Shown: positions 55,392 through 64,000 of the stretch, in pieces
Position numbering within the stretch: the first letter of the stretch is position 1
Layout of the letters: each line of letters opens with the position of its first letter
Source: Parerythrobacter_A sp963761775
GTDB taxonomy: Bacteria > Pseudomonadota > Alphaproteobacteria > Sphingomonadales > Sphingomonadaceae
DNA: 64,000 nt
Assembly (NCBI GenBank): GCA_963761775.1
Contig: CAVXIF010000012.1
Location: 186,001 to 250,000, forward strand
Direction: 5' to 3'
Notes under the pieces: generated by a model
The model's database searches: none
The model's input: the letters and a program-made list of their open reading frames with translations, nothing else
What the model was told of the DNA's origin: nothing
Translations under genes and position numbers: made by a program

Positions 55392-56405
55392 TCATACCAG
55401 TTCGCTGCTGCGCGCAATCTGCGTGATGCCGCGTTTGCCCGATCCGTCGCGACCCAGCTGGACCATTACGTCGATCACGCTGGCGGCATAGGCGATGGTG
55501 TCGGCACGGGTCAGGCCGATACCGGTTTGCATCACCATCAAGGCCAGCTGCTCCAGCGCGCCGTTCAGCGAATTTGCGTGAATGGTGGAAAAGCTGCCCG
55601 GATGGCCGGTATTGATGGCGCGCAGGAAGCTGACGCTTTCCGCGCCGCGCAACTCGCCCAGTACGATGCGGTCAGGGCGCAGGCGCAGCGATGCCTGGAG
55701 CAGTTCGTTCGCCGTCACTTTCGCTTCGCCCAGCTCGCCCTTTACCGCGACCAGCCCGACGCCGTTTGCGCCCGGCAGGCGCAGTTCCGGCGTATCTTCC
55801 ACCAGCACCACGCGCTCCTGCTTCGGGATTTCACCCAGCATCGCATTCAGGAACGTGGTCTTGCCAGTGGAGGTGCCGCCCGAAATCAGGATGGTCTGCC
55901 GCTGCGCAATCGCCGACCGAAGGAACGCCACCGGTTCGGCCTGCGCGTCAGGCATCGGCGGTTCGACAACAGGTTCCAGCGGCCCGTTGTCATATGCATC
56001 CAGCGGCAGGTCGAGACGCCGATGGCGGCGGATCGCCATGACCCAGTGCCGCCGCGCGGCGGGCGGTCCGCAAAACTGCACGCGCGCACCATCGGGCAAG
56101 GTCGCGCCAAGCAGCGGATGTTCGCGGTTGATGCCCTGATGGCTGACCCGCGCCACCTGCTCCGCCAGCCGCTGCACCAGCGTATCGCCGATCTCCGGCG
56201 TTTCGATTCGCTGCATTCCGGGCGAGGCGGCATCTTCGACCCAGACTTCGCCGGGCCGGTTAACGATGATTTCGGTCACGCTGTCGCGGTCCAGCCATGT
56301 GCGGAACGGCGCGAGATACGCGTCGAGATAGACGCTACCGCTTTCCGCTATGACGCCACCCGGACCCTCCTTGGTGGGCGTCAGCGTGTCCTTTCCGGCG
56401 GCCAT
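55392..56405 (-). CDS. virB11: Type IV secretion ATPase VirB11
   Basis: 337 aa secretion ATPase. Visible: N-terminal domain VTEIIVNRPGEVWVED, Walker A LISGGTSTGKTTFLNAML, Asp box VLVEDTPELRLPG, Walker B RPDRIVLGELRGAE and His box INTGHPGSFSTIHANS. The ATG at 56405 has GGAGG about 10 bases upstream; the GTG at 56423 is less likely. It is the last gene of the operon. Confidence 0.94.
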   Translation of the reverse strand: MAAGKDTLTPTKEGPGGVIAESGSVYLDAYLAPFRTWLDRDSVTEIIVNRPGEVWVEDAASPGMQRIETPEIGDTLVQRLAEQVARVSHQGINREHPLLGATLPDGARVQFCGPPAARRHWVMAIRRHRRLDLPLDAYDNGPLEPVVEPPMPDAQAEPVAFLRSAIAQRQTILISGGTSTGKTTFLNAMLGEIPKQERVVLVEDTPELRLPGANGVGLVAVKGELGEAKVTANELLQASLRLRPDRIVLGELRGAESVSFLRAINTGHPGSFSTIHANSLNGALEQLALMVMQTGIGLTRADTIAYAASVIDVMVQLGRDGSGKRGITQIARSSELV

Positions 56406-56423
56406 CCTGTCGCCAACCTCCAC

Positions 56424-57557
56424 CTATTGCACCTGACTGAAATCAAGGTCGCGGGCGGCGAAAACGCGAGTCGGCGTGCCGCTGCCGACGCGGATCGTCG
56501 GGCCGATCTGGCCGTCCTGCTGCAACGCCTGCCCGGCGGCGTTGCTGCCACCGCCCAGCACCACCCCGGCGCCTCCACTGGCGACGGTCGCCAGCCCGTC
56601 GATCACCGATAGCAGGATGGCCGAACCGAAGCGCTTGAAAAACCGGCTGTCCACCTTGCCGGCCAGCCCCGTCGTTCCGTCGAAACCGACTGCGGGAGAT
56701 TGCAGGCTGACCGACGCACCGTCGGGCCGGATCAGGCGGTTCCAGATGACGTAGGCCCGCTTCTGACCGTTCTGCACGCCAGACTGGTATTGCCCGATCA
56801 GCCGGCTGCTGCGCGGGACCAGCACGCGCGTTCCATCGAAACTGCGTACATCCTGACTTACGATAGCGCGGACATAGCCGGGAACGTCGGTATTGATGGC
56901 GGTTTCCAGAATGGCCGGTATGAGCGTGCCCTGCGTCAGCGTATTCGAGGGATCGGTCATTGGCTGGGCGCGCGCCGGACCGCCACCCACACCGCCTACG
57001 CGGCTGGCGAAATCCGCGGCGGAACCTGTTCCGACGGCTCCGTCCGAGGTGTCTGTGCCGGTAATAGCGGCAGCAGGAACGGCGACCGAACCGACCGGTG
57101 TACCGCTTATGTCGAAAATCACCGTTGGCGACGAATTGGTATTGCCCTGCGGCGTCGGACTGAAACCGGGATTGACCGAATAGACGGGTTGCGGCGCTGG
57201 ATCGCCTCGTACCACCTGCGCCTCCGCCGGCTGGGGTGCCGCCGTGCCACCGCCCACGGGGGGCTGAATGGGTATCTGGTCGATCGGCACCGCCGCGACG
57301 GGCACGGGTGCGGTTTCCACCGCAACGACATCGTCCGTTCCTGTGCGGGTACTGTTCATGCCCCAGAACGCCGCAAAGCCGAGAAGGGCAACGCCCAGCG
57401 CACCGGCGGCCAAACCAAGCCCGTCGGACCCGCCGCGCTGTGCGACAATGGGCAGCGTATTGCGCGTTGCCAAGTCGCGATCATCGATGTCTTCGCTCTC
57501 TCGCGGATCGGCATCGGCGTCGCCGTTCTGGCCGGGGAGTCCACCCATCAAACGCAT
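56424..57557 (-). CDS. virB10: Type IV secretion protein VirB10
   Basis: 377 aa. A cytosolic N-terminus and one inner-membrane helix (LGLAAGALGVALLGFAAFWG, about residues 47-66) precede a proline-rich linker. The TrbI/VirB10 barrel domain shows LTQGTLIPAILETAINTDVP, GTRVLVPRSSRLIGQYQSG and RVFAARDLDFSQVQ at the end. It links inner and outer membrane in the core complex. It follows virB9 by 4 bp. Confidence 0.94.
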   Translation of the reverse strand: MRLMGGLPGQNGDADADPRESEDIDDRDLATRNTLPIVAQRGGSDGLGLAAGALGVALLGFAAFWGMNSTRTGTDDVVAVETAPVPVAAVPIDQIPIQPPVGGGTAAPQPAEAQVVRGDPAPQPVYSVNPGFSPTPQGNTNSSPTVIFDISGTPVGSVAVPAAAITGTDTSDGAVGTGSAADFASRVGGVGGGPARAQPMTDPSNTLTQGTLIPAILETAINTDVPGYVRAIVSQDVRSFDGTRVLVPRSSRLIGQYQSGVQNGQKRAYVIWNRLIRPDGASVSLQSPAVGFDGTTGLAGKVDSRFFKRFGSAILLSVIDGLATVASGGAGVVLGGGSNAAGQALQQDGQIGPTIRVGSGTPTRVFAARDLDFSQVQ

Positions 57558-57561
57558 GGTT

Positions 57562-58341
57562 TTACCGATCTTCCGGGAAGGCGCTGGCCGGCGGCGCAAC
57601 CGGACGTATCGGACCGGCAAAGGTCAACGTCGCGGATTTTTCCCCCGAACGCAGAATTATTTCGGGCGGTACGCCGTCGACAACGATTGTATCGCCCCGC
57701 ACCACGAAGTTCACCGGCCCTTCGGTACCGTCCTCGGCGCGCACCAAAATAGCGGGCAGGGATACTCCTGGCGGCCAGCTCAAAAAGGTCGCACTGCCAT
57801 CGTCATAGGTCCGCTCCGGCAGCAGCTCGGCCGCGCCCTCGCGCAGCCAGCGAAAATTCAGCAGCGCCGGATCGACGACCGCATAGGGGTCCGCCGCGGC
57901 CGCCAGCTCTTCGGCACTGGCAACGCCCTGCTGTTCGGCAAGCGCTTCCGCTTCGGCATCCGGGTCTATCGGATAGAGAAAGCTCAACATGTAAATCGGA
58001 CGCGCGCGGGCGCTGGCAATAAGATCGAACAGGTAGGTCCGGCGATTGGTGATGACCGTCATGTTGGTGCGCGCTGTTGCATCGAGCGGTTTGACAAACA
58101 ACAGGTTCGCCCGTTTGTTCGGCGTCACTTGCCAAGCCGTGCTGTCGCCTATCGCCACGTTTTCGATGCGCTCGTCGTCGGCGAACATGATGGTCGCCTG
58201 CACCTTTGTTCGTCCGGTCAGCGGCACCACGACGCCCGGATCGTAATACCGTTCGACCAGCCGGGGATCCTGCGCTTGGGCGGGCGTTGCGAACGTCAAT
58301 ACGATAGCCATCGCCAGCAAAAGGCGCGAAAAGCGTGTCAT
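57562..58341 (-). CDS. virB9: Type IV secretion protein VirB9
   Basis: 259 aa. The signal peptide ends ATPAQAQ. The CagX/VirB9 fold includes ADDERIENVAIGDSTAWQV, ANLLFVKPLDATARTNMTVI and NRRTYLFDLIA. The C-terminal domain is FVVRGDTIVVDGVPPEIILR. It forms the outer-membrane ring with VirB10. The start overlaps the virB6 stop by 4 bp. Confidence 0.93.
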   Translation of the reverse strand: MTRFSRLLLAMAIVLTFATPAQAQDPRLVERYYDPGVVVPLTGRTKVQATIMFADDERIENVAIGDSTAWQVTPNKRANLLFVKPLDATARTNMTVITNRRTYLFDLIASARARPIYMLSFLYPIDPDAEAEALAEQQGVASAEELAAAADPYAVVDPALLNFRWLREGAAELLPERTYDDGSATFLSWPPGVSLPAILVRAEDGTEGPVNFVVRGDTIVVDGVPPEIILRSGEKSATLTFAGPIRPVAPPASAFPEDR

Positions 58342-59627
58342 GCGGTTCCCTTTCGCGCGGCGCTCGCGCCGGACGCCGACCTGAAGGATGCGGTCGGTGC
58401 GTTCGCAGGGCGAAATCGATTGCCGATGCCCTGCGAGCGCGAGGGCGACGCAGTGGCAGGCGCTGCCGGACCACTGCCTGAGGACGTCGCGAATACGCGC
58501 GTTTCGCGACGGCTTCCAATGTCCGGTGCGGCGCTCGCACCATCGTTTGCTGCCATAGCGGGCACGGTACCTGTTACCACGGTCCGGCGCGGTGCGGCGG
58601 ACATGCCCGCCGCTGCCTGCGCGGTGGACATCGGCGCACCGGCAGGCGCCGTTACCACCGTGGTCGCACCAGGTGTAGCGCTTGCCACGATGCCGGAGCG
58701 CCTGTCGCCGTCTTCGCGCGCCAACCCGAATACTGTCCAGTTACCCACGATTTTCCCGCTTACCGTCAACACCAGCACCATCAGCGCAGCGTGGACAAAA
58801 CCGATAAGAAAGAACGCAACTGCCGGACGCATCCCGACTTCGCCGGGTACGGCGCTCAAGCTGTTGAGGATCGGGATCGCCATCTCCAGCATGATGCCGC
58901 CAGCCAGCACCGCAAACAGTGGCACCAGCGCCAGCATCGTGACCCCCTTCAGCCAGCCGGCGAACAGCCCGCGCGTTGCCGGAAACAACGCCATGACAAC
59001 GAACAGCGGGCCGAGTGCAATGAGCACGGCCAGCCCGATGCGAGCGGTCACGAGCACGCCGACGGTGCCGAGCAGCAACAACATCGCCCCCATCCAGACC
59101 GTGCCTTTGGGTGTAAACGCCGTAACTTCGGCAGCAGCGGCCTGTTCGCCACCGGGAACATTGTCCGCTACACCAGTTTGCGTCGCCTGCTCTACCGCTG
59201 CGAAGACCACATCCAGCTTGCCAGCGAACGCGCCGGTTGCCGACCCGTCCACACCCGTCAGCCGTGCCGCCAGCCAGTCGGGTGCGGCAAGCCACAGGTT
59301 CCACACGACGCCCTGATACGCCGCCCAGCTGGTTGCGAAGGTCAGCACCAGTCCCAGCGTAATCATGCGCGGAACGAGCGAACGGACCGACACATTGGTG
59401 CGCCCCAGCAACAGCGCGAGACCGAACAGCGCGACGAAGATGACCAGCACGAGGGTAAGCACCGGTCCGAGCACCCCGCCGGGTGCAAACAGGCTGCCGA
59501 ATGCAGCACCGGTGACCTGACTCGCTTCGCAATCGACCGCGCGCAACGCCGCCGCGACGCCGTTGCCGATTTCGGCCGTGGCCTGCTCGCAATCGAAAGT
59601 GACGCGCGGGGAAACGGGCGCAGTCAT
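58338..59627 (-). CDS. virB6: Type IV secretion membrane protein VirB6
   Basis: 429 aa with about six helices in the first 300 residues (VLTLVLVIFVALFGLALLLG, VGVLVTARIGLAVLIALGPL). The last ~120 residues are Ala/Ser/Pro-rich and low complexity. VirB6/TrbL forms the inner-membrane channel. The ATG at 59627 overlaps the virB4 stop (ATGA). A normal virB operon would carry virB8 after this gene, but the next frame is virB9. Confidence 0.9.
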   Translation of the reverse strand: MTAPVSPRVTFDCEQATAEIGNGVAAALRAVDCEASQVTGAAFGSLFAPGGVLGPVLTLVLVIFVALFGLALLLGRTNVSVRSLVPRMITLGLVLTFATSWAAYQGVVWNLWLAAPDWLAARLTGVDGSATGAFAGKLDVVFAAVEQATQTGVADNVPGGEQAAAAEVTAFTPKGTVWMGAMLLLLGTVGVLVTARIGLAVLIALGPLFVVMALFPATRGLFAGWLKGVTMLALVPLFAVLAGGIMLEMAIPILNSLSAVPGEVGMRPAVAFFLIGFVHAALMVLVLTVSGKIVGNWTVFGLAREDGDRRSGIVASATPGATTVVTAPAGAPMSTAQAAAGMSAAPRRTVVTGTVPAMAANDGASAAPDIGSRRETRVFATSSGSGPAAPATASPSRSQGIGNRFRPANAPTASFRSASGASAARKGTA

Positions 59628-62065
59628 TCGGCGGCTTCCTGCACATCGAAGCCGCCATCGTCGGCTTCTCCCGGCCACGCATGTCCGGTCAGGGCAGGAT
59701 ACCACTGCGCCGGATCGTCTCCCGCCGCCGCGCGCAACAGATCGAGCCGCCGGACCGAGGATTCACGGCCCGAGAGCACAGTCAGCACTTCGGGCGCATT
59801 GCCCAGATCCAGCCGCACAACAACGCTCGCATCGGGCTGGCGCACGAGGAAACAGCGGCTGTGCGCAGGCAGGCTGCGGATGATCGACAACTCGTGCTGC
59901 GTCAGGCCGAAACCATCGCAATAATCCTCGGCCCGCGCGCGACTGTTGGGCATGAACAGCATCGTCGCGGTCTGCTCGACCAACGCGGTGGCGATGCGGC
60001 TGTCCAGCGCGTCGCGCGCACTTTGCGTCGCGAAACCGACCAGCGCGTTGCGTTTGCGCAGCGTCTTCAGCCAGTCGCGGATGCGCGCGGCAAAAACCTC
60101 GTCGTCCAGCGCCTTCCAGCCCTCGTCGATCAGGATCATCGTGGGGTGGCCGTCCAGCCGTTCCTCGATGCGGTGGAACAGGTAGAGCATAGTCGGGGTG
60201 CGCAAACGCGGATTTTCCAGCAACGCGGTCATATCGAAACCGAGCACGCGCTGGTCCAGGTCGAGGCGGTCCTCGGCGTTGTCGAACAGCCAGCTATGCT
60301 CGCCCCCCTCGCCATTTTCGGCCCCGATCCACGCGCCCAGCCGGTCCGCCAGATCGCCCGGTTGCGGGCGGCGCGTGCCGGACAGCAGTTCGCGAAAATT
60401 CCGCAACCGTCGCAAGGCGCTATCGTTGGAATAGGCGGCATCGACGGCGGTGGCGATGGTGGCGGCTTCTTCCGGACCCTGCGCCTCCAGCAATACATTC
60501 AGCCAATCGCGCAGGAAGGCGCGGTTCACCGGCGTATCGGGCAATGCCAGCGGATTGAAGCCGGTCGGCTCGCCTGCGTTGATCTTGTCGTAGCGGCCGC
60601 CGATGCCGCGAATAAACAACTCCCCACCGCGATCCTTGTCGAACAGCACGGTGCGCGGTGCAAATTTCTGAGCCTGTGCGGCCAGGAAGTTCATCACCAC
60701 GGTCTTGCCTGAACCGGACGGCCCGATGACCGAGAAATTGCCCAGATCGCCATTGTGGAAATTGAAGAAGAATGGCGTGGCGCTGGTCGTTTCCAGCAGC
60801 GTCACCGCCTCGCCCCAGTGGTTGCCGTCAGCCTGGCCAAGCGCAAAGCCATGCAGCGAACCGAAGCTGGCCATGTTGGCGCTGGAAATCATTGCGCGCC
60901 GCACGATGTAGCCTTCGTTTCCGGGAAATTGCGCCCAGAACGCCGGCTCCAGATTGGTGTCCTCGCGCACCGCTATTGCGCCGGTATCCGCGAGCGCCGC
61001 GGCGCAGGCAGCGGTGGCATCGTCGAGCCGCGACAGCCCGGTTTCGCGCACCAGAACCGACAAATGATGATCCCCGAACCCGACCGCGCCATTGCCCAGC
61101 GCATCGCGTGCCGCCAGCATATCGCCGCGTTCGGCCTGTGCTTCCTCGTCGGCGGAACGCAAGCGCCGGATCGCAAGGTCCATTCGCTCGCGCGCCGTCT
61201 GTCGTTCGGCAGGGGCATAGCTTTCGGTAACGATCATCTCGAACGGCAAGCGCAGCAGACCGTCGAGCAGGCCGGGCGAGGTGGCGTCCGGGTAATCCTT
61301 GAGGCTGAGAATGGCGGAAAAGTCAGGATCGCCCGCCCCGCGCTGCTCCATCGCGTCCAGCCCGAAGCTGGTGCGGCGGTAGGGCAGCATCTGTCCTATA
61401 TCGGTCGCCTCGGCAGGGGTTCGCACAGGCCGCATTTCGCCATTGTACAGCGCGCTGAGCAGCTCCAGCAGCTCGCTATTTCTGCGCATGCCTCCATTGC
61501 CCGCCGCATCGTATTCGCCCAGTTGCGTCGCACCATAGGATTGCAACGAGGCAATGAGGCCGGTCGTCGCCGCCTTCAGCGCGCGCACGTCTTTCGGATC
61601 GTATTCGAACGCCGTATCGCGCCGCCCTTTAAAGAACTTGCCGACACGCTCCGCAAGGCCCGCCGTGCCGCGGGCCGGCCTGCGGATGAGAGTCACGAAC
61701 TGATCGTTCACGAACAGCGCGCCATCACCCAGCCGGTCACGCCATCGGGCGTCAATATGCGCGGCGAGCGGATCGTCAAACGTGGCATCCAGCGTCACGT
61801 CGACGCGCCGCCGAATGACGTGGTGATACATCACGAACCGCGCATCCAGCACAGAACGCAGCATGACCTCGCGCGTGCCCGCATGGGCGTTGAGCGCATC
61901 GGTATCTTCGGTTTCAAACAACAGGCCCGGCACCTGCATCGCCATCATCACGCTGCCATCGCGTAGCAGCACCGTGCTGGCATCGATCAGCCGCGCGTAA
62001 GGCAAGCGATCACCCGCCTGCGCTTCTTTCGTGCTCCACGCCGCTGCGCCAGACCAGCGGGTCAT
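59624..62065 (-). CDS. virB4: Type IV secretion ATPase VirB4
   Basis: 813 aa. The N-terminal CagE/TrbE domain is followed by the RecA-like ATPase: Walker A IGPSGSGKTVVMNFLAAQ, then LFDKDRGGELFIRGIGG, Walker B TMILIDEGWKALDDEVFA, and GFATQSARDAL. It powers pilus assembly and substrate transfer. Length is normal and no defect is seen. Confidence 0.96.
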   Translation of the reverse strand: MTRWSGAAAWSTKEAQAGDRLPYARLIDASTVLLRDGSVMMAMQVPGLLFETEDTDALNAHAGTREVMLRSVLDARFVMYHHVIRRRVDVTLDATFDDPLAAHIDARWRDRLGDGALFVNDQFVTLIRRPARGTAGLAERVGKFFKGRRDTAFEYDPKDVRALKAATTGLIASLQSYGATQLGEYDAAGNGGMRRNSELLELLSALYNGEMRPVRTPAEATDIGQMLPYRRTSFGLDAMEQRGAGDPDFSAILSLKDYPDATSPGLLDGLLRLPFEMIVTESYAPAERQTARERMDLAIRRLRSADEEAQAERGDMLAARDALGNGAVGFGDHHLSVLVRETGLSRLDDATAACAAALADTGAIAVREDTNLEPAFWAQFPGNEGYIVRRAMISSANMASFGSLHGFALGQADGNHWGEAVTLLETTSATPFFFNFHNGDLGNFSVIGPSGSGKTVVMNFLAAQAQKFAPRTVLFDKDRGGELFIRGIGGRYDKINAGEPTGFNPLALPDTPVNRAFLRDWLNVLLEAQGPEEAATIATAVDAAYSNDSALRRLRNFRELLSGTRRPQPGDLADRLGAWIGAENGEGGEHSWLFDNAEDRLDLDQRVLGFDMTALLENPRLRTPTMLYLFHRIEERLDGHPTMILIDEGWKALDDEVFAARIRDWLKTLRKRNALVGFATQSARDALDSRIATALVEQTATMLFMPNSRARAEDYCDGFGLTQHELSIIRSLPAHSRCFLVRQPDASVVVRLDLGNAPEVLTVLSGRESSVRRLDLLRAAAGDDPAQWYPALTGHAWPGEADDGGFDVQEAAE

Positions 62066-62093
62066 GCGGCGCTGTCTTTCGCTGTGCGAACAA

Positions 62094-62378
62094 TCATGCG
62101 CTGTAACTGTTGCAGCCCCACCGCTTCCAGTTCTTCACGCGCGGGCACATGCTGACCTTGGTAATCCAGAGGTCGAACATCCGCGGCTCCCGCAGACAGG
62201 CGAAATAACCGATCACGTGCGTAACGACGGGTGCGACCATGAACCAGAAGCTCTTGGTGATAAGAAACGCTATGGTGGTGACCATCATGTTGATGATGAA
62301 GAAATTGAATGTGACCCCCAGCAGCATTTGCGGACGGGTCAGCGCTCTGTGGACCGGATGGCGGATCAGCGGTTCCAT
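62094..62378 (-). CDS. virB3: Type IV secretion protein VirB3
   Basis: 94 aa. MEPLIRHPVHRALTRPQMLL is the VirB3 start, followed by a hydrophobic hairpin (MMVTTIAFLITKSFWFMVAP) and GYFACLREPRMFDLWITK. It helps place VirB4 in the membrane. A TTG at 62390 overlapping the virB2 stop is an alternative start. Confidence 0.9.
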   Translation of the reverse strand: MEPLIRHPVHRALTRPQMLLGVTFNFFIINMMVTTIAFLITKSFWFMVAPVVTHVIGYFACLREPRMFDLWITKVSMCPRVKNWKRWGCNSYSA

Positions 62379-62386
62379 ATTCTCGT

Positions 62387-62695
62387 TCAACCGCCTGCCG
62401 CGCCCTGGATACCGGCAACGATAGTGCCCGCACCAAACAGGATGAAGGTGCCGATGATGACCGTCGCGCCAAAGCGCCAGTTCAGCCGCCCGGTCAGCAT
62501 CATGAACCCGACCGCCGCAACCGCCATTACCGCCACGGCGGTTGCGACATTGCCCAGCAACGTGCCTTGCAACCAGCCCAGTGCGGCGACGATAGGGCCG
62601 GATCCTTGCGGATCGGCCTGCGCCAGGGCGGCGGTCGGCATCATAGTGAAAAGCGCGCTGGCAAGCACCGCAGGCAAACGCGAAAGAACAGGCAT
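62387..62695 (-). CDS. virB2: Type IV secretion pilin VirB2
   Basis: 102 aa. A long signal peptide ends AALAQAD, followed by two hydrophobic helices (VATAVAVMAVAAVGFMMLTG; FGATVIIGTFILFGAGTIVA), the TrbC/VirB2 pattern. It is the pilus subunit. The ATG at 62695 lies 1 bp after the transglycosylase stop. Confidence 0.9.
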   Translation of the reverse strand: MPVLSRLPAVLASALFTMMPTAALAQADPQGSGPIVAALGWLQGTLLGNVATAVAVMAVAAVGFMMLTGRLNWRFGATVIIGTFILFGAGTIVAGIQGAAGG

Positions 62696-62696
62696 C

Positions 62697-63347
62697 TTAG
62701 TTGCTACTCCGACTATCGGCGACGGGCTCGCCTTCGGGCATGCTGTGGCTGGCCAGCCTTGCCATGATACCCGCAATGTAATTTCGAGTTTCGCGGATTG
62801 GTGGAACGCCGCCACTGCGAACTACGCGATTTGGCCCCGCATTGTAAGCCGCCAGCGCCTTTACCAGATCGCCATCGAAACGGTCCAGCTGAGTGCGCAG
62901 ATAACGCGCGCCGCCTTCCAGATTCATGAACGGGTCGGCTGGATCGACGCCCATTTCGCGAGCAGTGCCGGGCATCAGTTGCGTAAGGCCCAGCGCCCCG
63001 GCGGAGGACCGCGCATCATTACGCCAGCGGCTTTCCTGCCACACCAGCGCTTCTATCAATGCGGGCGACAGGTCATACCGCATGGCCAGTTCAAGGACTT
63101 TGGCGCGGTACGGTGCCGGAACCATCACGCCTTGCTGCGCGCGATCACCGGCCGTGATAGACGTCGTGTCAAAACTGTCGGGCAGCTGCGTGGCGTACGA
63201 AAAAAAGGGTGCGGAAGGGGTCACGGTCTCCGCAGATACCCAAACCGCTTCATTGCCATCTATCTCGAGCACATCCGCCAGCGCAGGCGATGAGGCAAGT
63301 GCAAGGCAGACGCATGAAGCGCGCCGGATGTGAAGCCGCAGAATCAT
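62697..63347 (-). CDS. Lytic transglycosylase (VirB1-like)
   Basis: 216 aa with a signal peptide (ending ALADV). The SLT domain has EALVWQESRWRNDARSSAGA with the catalytic glutamate, LGLTQLMPGTAREMG, and LAAYNAGPNRVVR. It opens peptidoglycan for assembly of the secretion channel and lies immediately upstream of virB2. The ATG at 63347 is preferred over an in-frame start at 63410. Confidence 0.93.
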   Translation of the reverse strand: MILRLHIRRASCVCLALASSPALADVLEIDGNEAVWVSAETVTPSAPFFSYATQLPDSFDTTSITAGDRAQQGVMVPAPYRAKVLELAMRYDLSPALIEALVWQESRWRNDARSSAGALGLTQLMPGTAREMGVDPADPFMNLEGGARYLRTQLDRFDGDLVKALAAYNAGPNRVVRSGGVPPIRETRNYIAGIMARLASHSMPEGEPVADSRSSN

Positions 63348-63423
63348 GCATGTCCCTTTCACGTCATTTGTGCGCAAGGAACATGACAGCGCGGTTACAA
63401 CCCCGCCCAAACTTCAAACACTG

Positions 63424-63804
63424 CTAGCTGGCATCCGTTATGGCCGGTGCTTGCGGAGCACCGGTAAAACCGCCCTGAGCCAGCATATCGAGAGCACGCT
63501 GCGCCAACTTGCGTGAGTCGACCCAGTCGCCAGTGGCCGTCTCCAGCTCGCACCTGTTATCGGATGTCACAGCCGCGTCGAATAGTATTGCTGCGATCTG
63601 GTCATTGCCTTCGCGGGCGTACGCAATACCCAAATTGATGAGCACCGCCGGGTCGTCCGCTTGCAAGGCCGCTTGCGTATCAACACGTTCGATAAGCGCT
63701 GCGTTCTGTCCGGCCGCTGCATCCCGATAGCCCACCGGATCACCCGTCGGCACGGTGGGAGTCGACACAGCCGCACTTATCAAAATCATCGCATTCAACA
63801 TCAT
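63424..63804 (-). CDS. Tetratricopeptide-like exported protein at the head of the virB operon
   Basis: 126 aa. A short hydrophobic N-terminus (MLNAMILISAAVS) may be a signal peptide. One TPR-like unit is visible: DDPAVLINLGIAYAREGNDQ and AAILFDAAVTSDN, with a second region SRKLAQRALDMLAQGG. It precedes the transglycosylase by 76 bp. Its role with the secretion system is inferred from position only. Confidence 0.65.
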   Translation of the reverse strand: MMLNAMILISAAVSTPTVPTGDPVGYRDAAAGQNAALIERVDTQAALQADDPAVLINLGIAYAREGNDQIAAILFDAAVTSDNRCELETATGDWVDSRKLAQRALDMLAQGGFTGAPQAPAITDAS

Positions 63805-64000
63805 CGCTTCTCTCCTGATCGCATCGAACTAGCACAGGATGCCCATCGTTGCAACAAAACTGTCATAGTGAAACATTTCTGACGTATTCAAGATTATTAT
63901 GGTTTCGTTTCCGAAGCTTACAGGACACCGCCGCGCAGCGTTGTTACACAAAAAAGGCATTGAAGTTACACGAATATTACAGTTCAGGCTGCAACCTGAC
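63805..64000 (-). promoter_or_regulatory. AT-richer region upstream of the virB operon with TTACA repeats
   Basis: This stretch holds no gene that I can support and is clearly more AT-rich than its surroundings, as expected for the operon promoter. Four TTACA copies stand at 63918, 63944, 63966 and 63977; two are part of GTTACAC direct repeats 22 bp apart. They may be regulator sites; the right end is cut by the window. Confidence 0.4.

Noticed and set aside
58300..58400. A hidden or broken virB8 between virB6 and virB9
   Set aside because: The two genes overlap by 4 bp, leaving no room for another gene or remnant.

Overview
The window is GC-rich chromosomal DNA of an alphaproteobacterium, most probably a sphingomonad (Sphingomonadales, likely Erythrobacteraceae). 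The evidence is a GcrA cell-cycle regulator, a DUF1476/zeta-type F1-ATPase inhibitor, the order rimP-nusA-ylxR-infB-rbfA, a PspF/PspABC locus, and the astaxanthin-type enzymes CrtW and CrtZ. Genes are densely packed, with many 1-8 bp stop/start overlaps, and no gene-free stretch exceeds 300 bases. There are two tRNAs (Ser-CGA, Arg-TCT), and I saw no insertion sequence, CRISPR array or prophage.

Layout. 1-9.7 kb: exopolysaccharide/O-antigen locus (WlbA, an LhgO-like FAD oxidase, an unknown membrane protein, Wzc, Wza, an O-antigen ligase/polymerase, and a divergent TviB/WbpA nucleotide-sugar dehydrogenase), then glucokinase and tRNA-Ser. 10-14.2 kb: HspQ, an ABC-2 permease, GcrA and modABC. 14.2-19.1 kb: an unknown DUF3142 lipoprotein plus secreted repeat protein pair, a spermidine-synthase-like protein and a membrane GGDEF protein. 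19.1-23 kb: pnp, rpsO, truB. 22.9-32.6 kb: a galactose block (sodium symporter, GH36 alpha-galactosidase, GlpD, GalT, GalK) followed by a site-2 protease and an AbgT transporter. 32.6-38.9 kb: rbfA, infB, ylxR-like, nusA, rimP. The galactose block therefore lies between rbfA and truB, which are neighbours in the usual infB-rbfA-truB-rpsO-pnp order.

39-43.6 kb: phage-shock locus. Divergent PspF faces a near-consensus sigma-54 promoter, followed by a 58-aa peptide, PspA, PspB, PspC and three further PspB-like coiled-coil membrane proteins. 43.6-46 kb: SufE, a YqaE/Pmp3 peptide, CrtZ/CrtW and a thioesterase. 46-50.4 kb: leuC, a 52-aa peptide, leuD, a quinone oxidoreductase, DUF1476, BolA and Grx4 (a likely Fe-S pair) and a strong terminator. 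50.6-55.4 kb: NUDIX, tRNA-Arg, ppx and ppk1. 55.4-63.8 kb: a compact type IV secretion operon (lytic transglycosylase, VirB2, B3, B4, B6, B9, B10, B11) with no VirB5, B7, B8 or VirD4 in the window.

Sequence quality: five conserved genes (lhgO-like, truB, glpD, infB, pspB) each carry one single-base frameshift, and the ylxR-like gene has an in-frame stop before what looks like its conserved tail. Because infB is essential, the simplest explanation is residual indel errors in the consensus rather than true pseudogenes. These genes are given over their full restored span and flagged.
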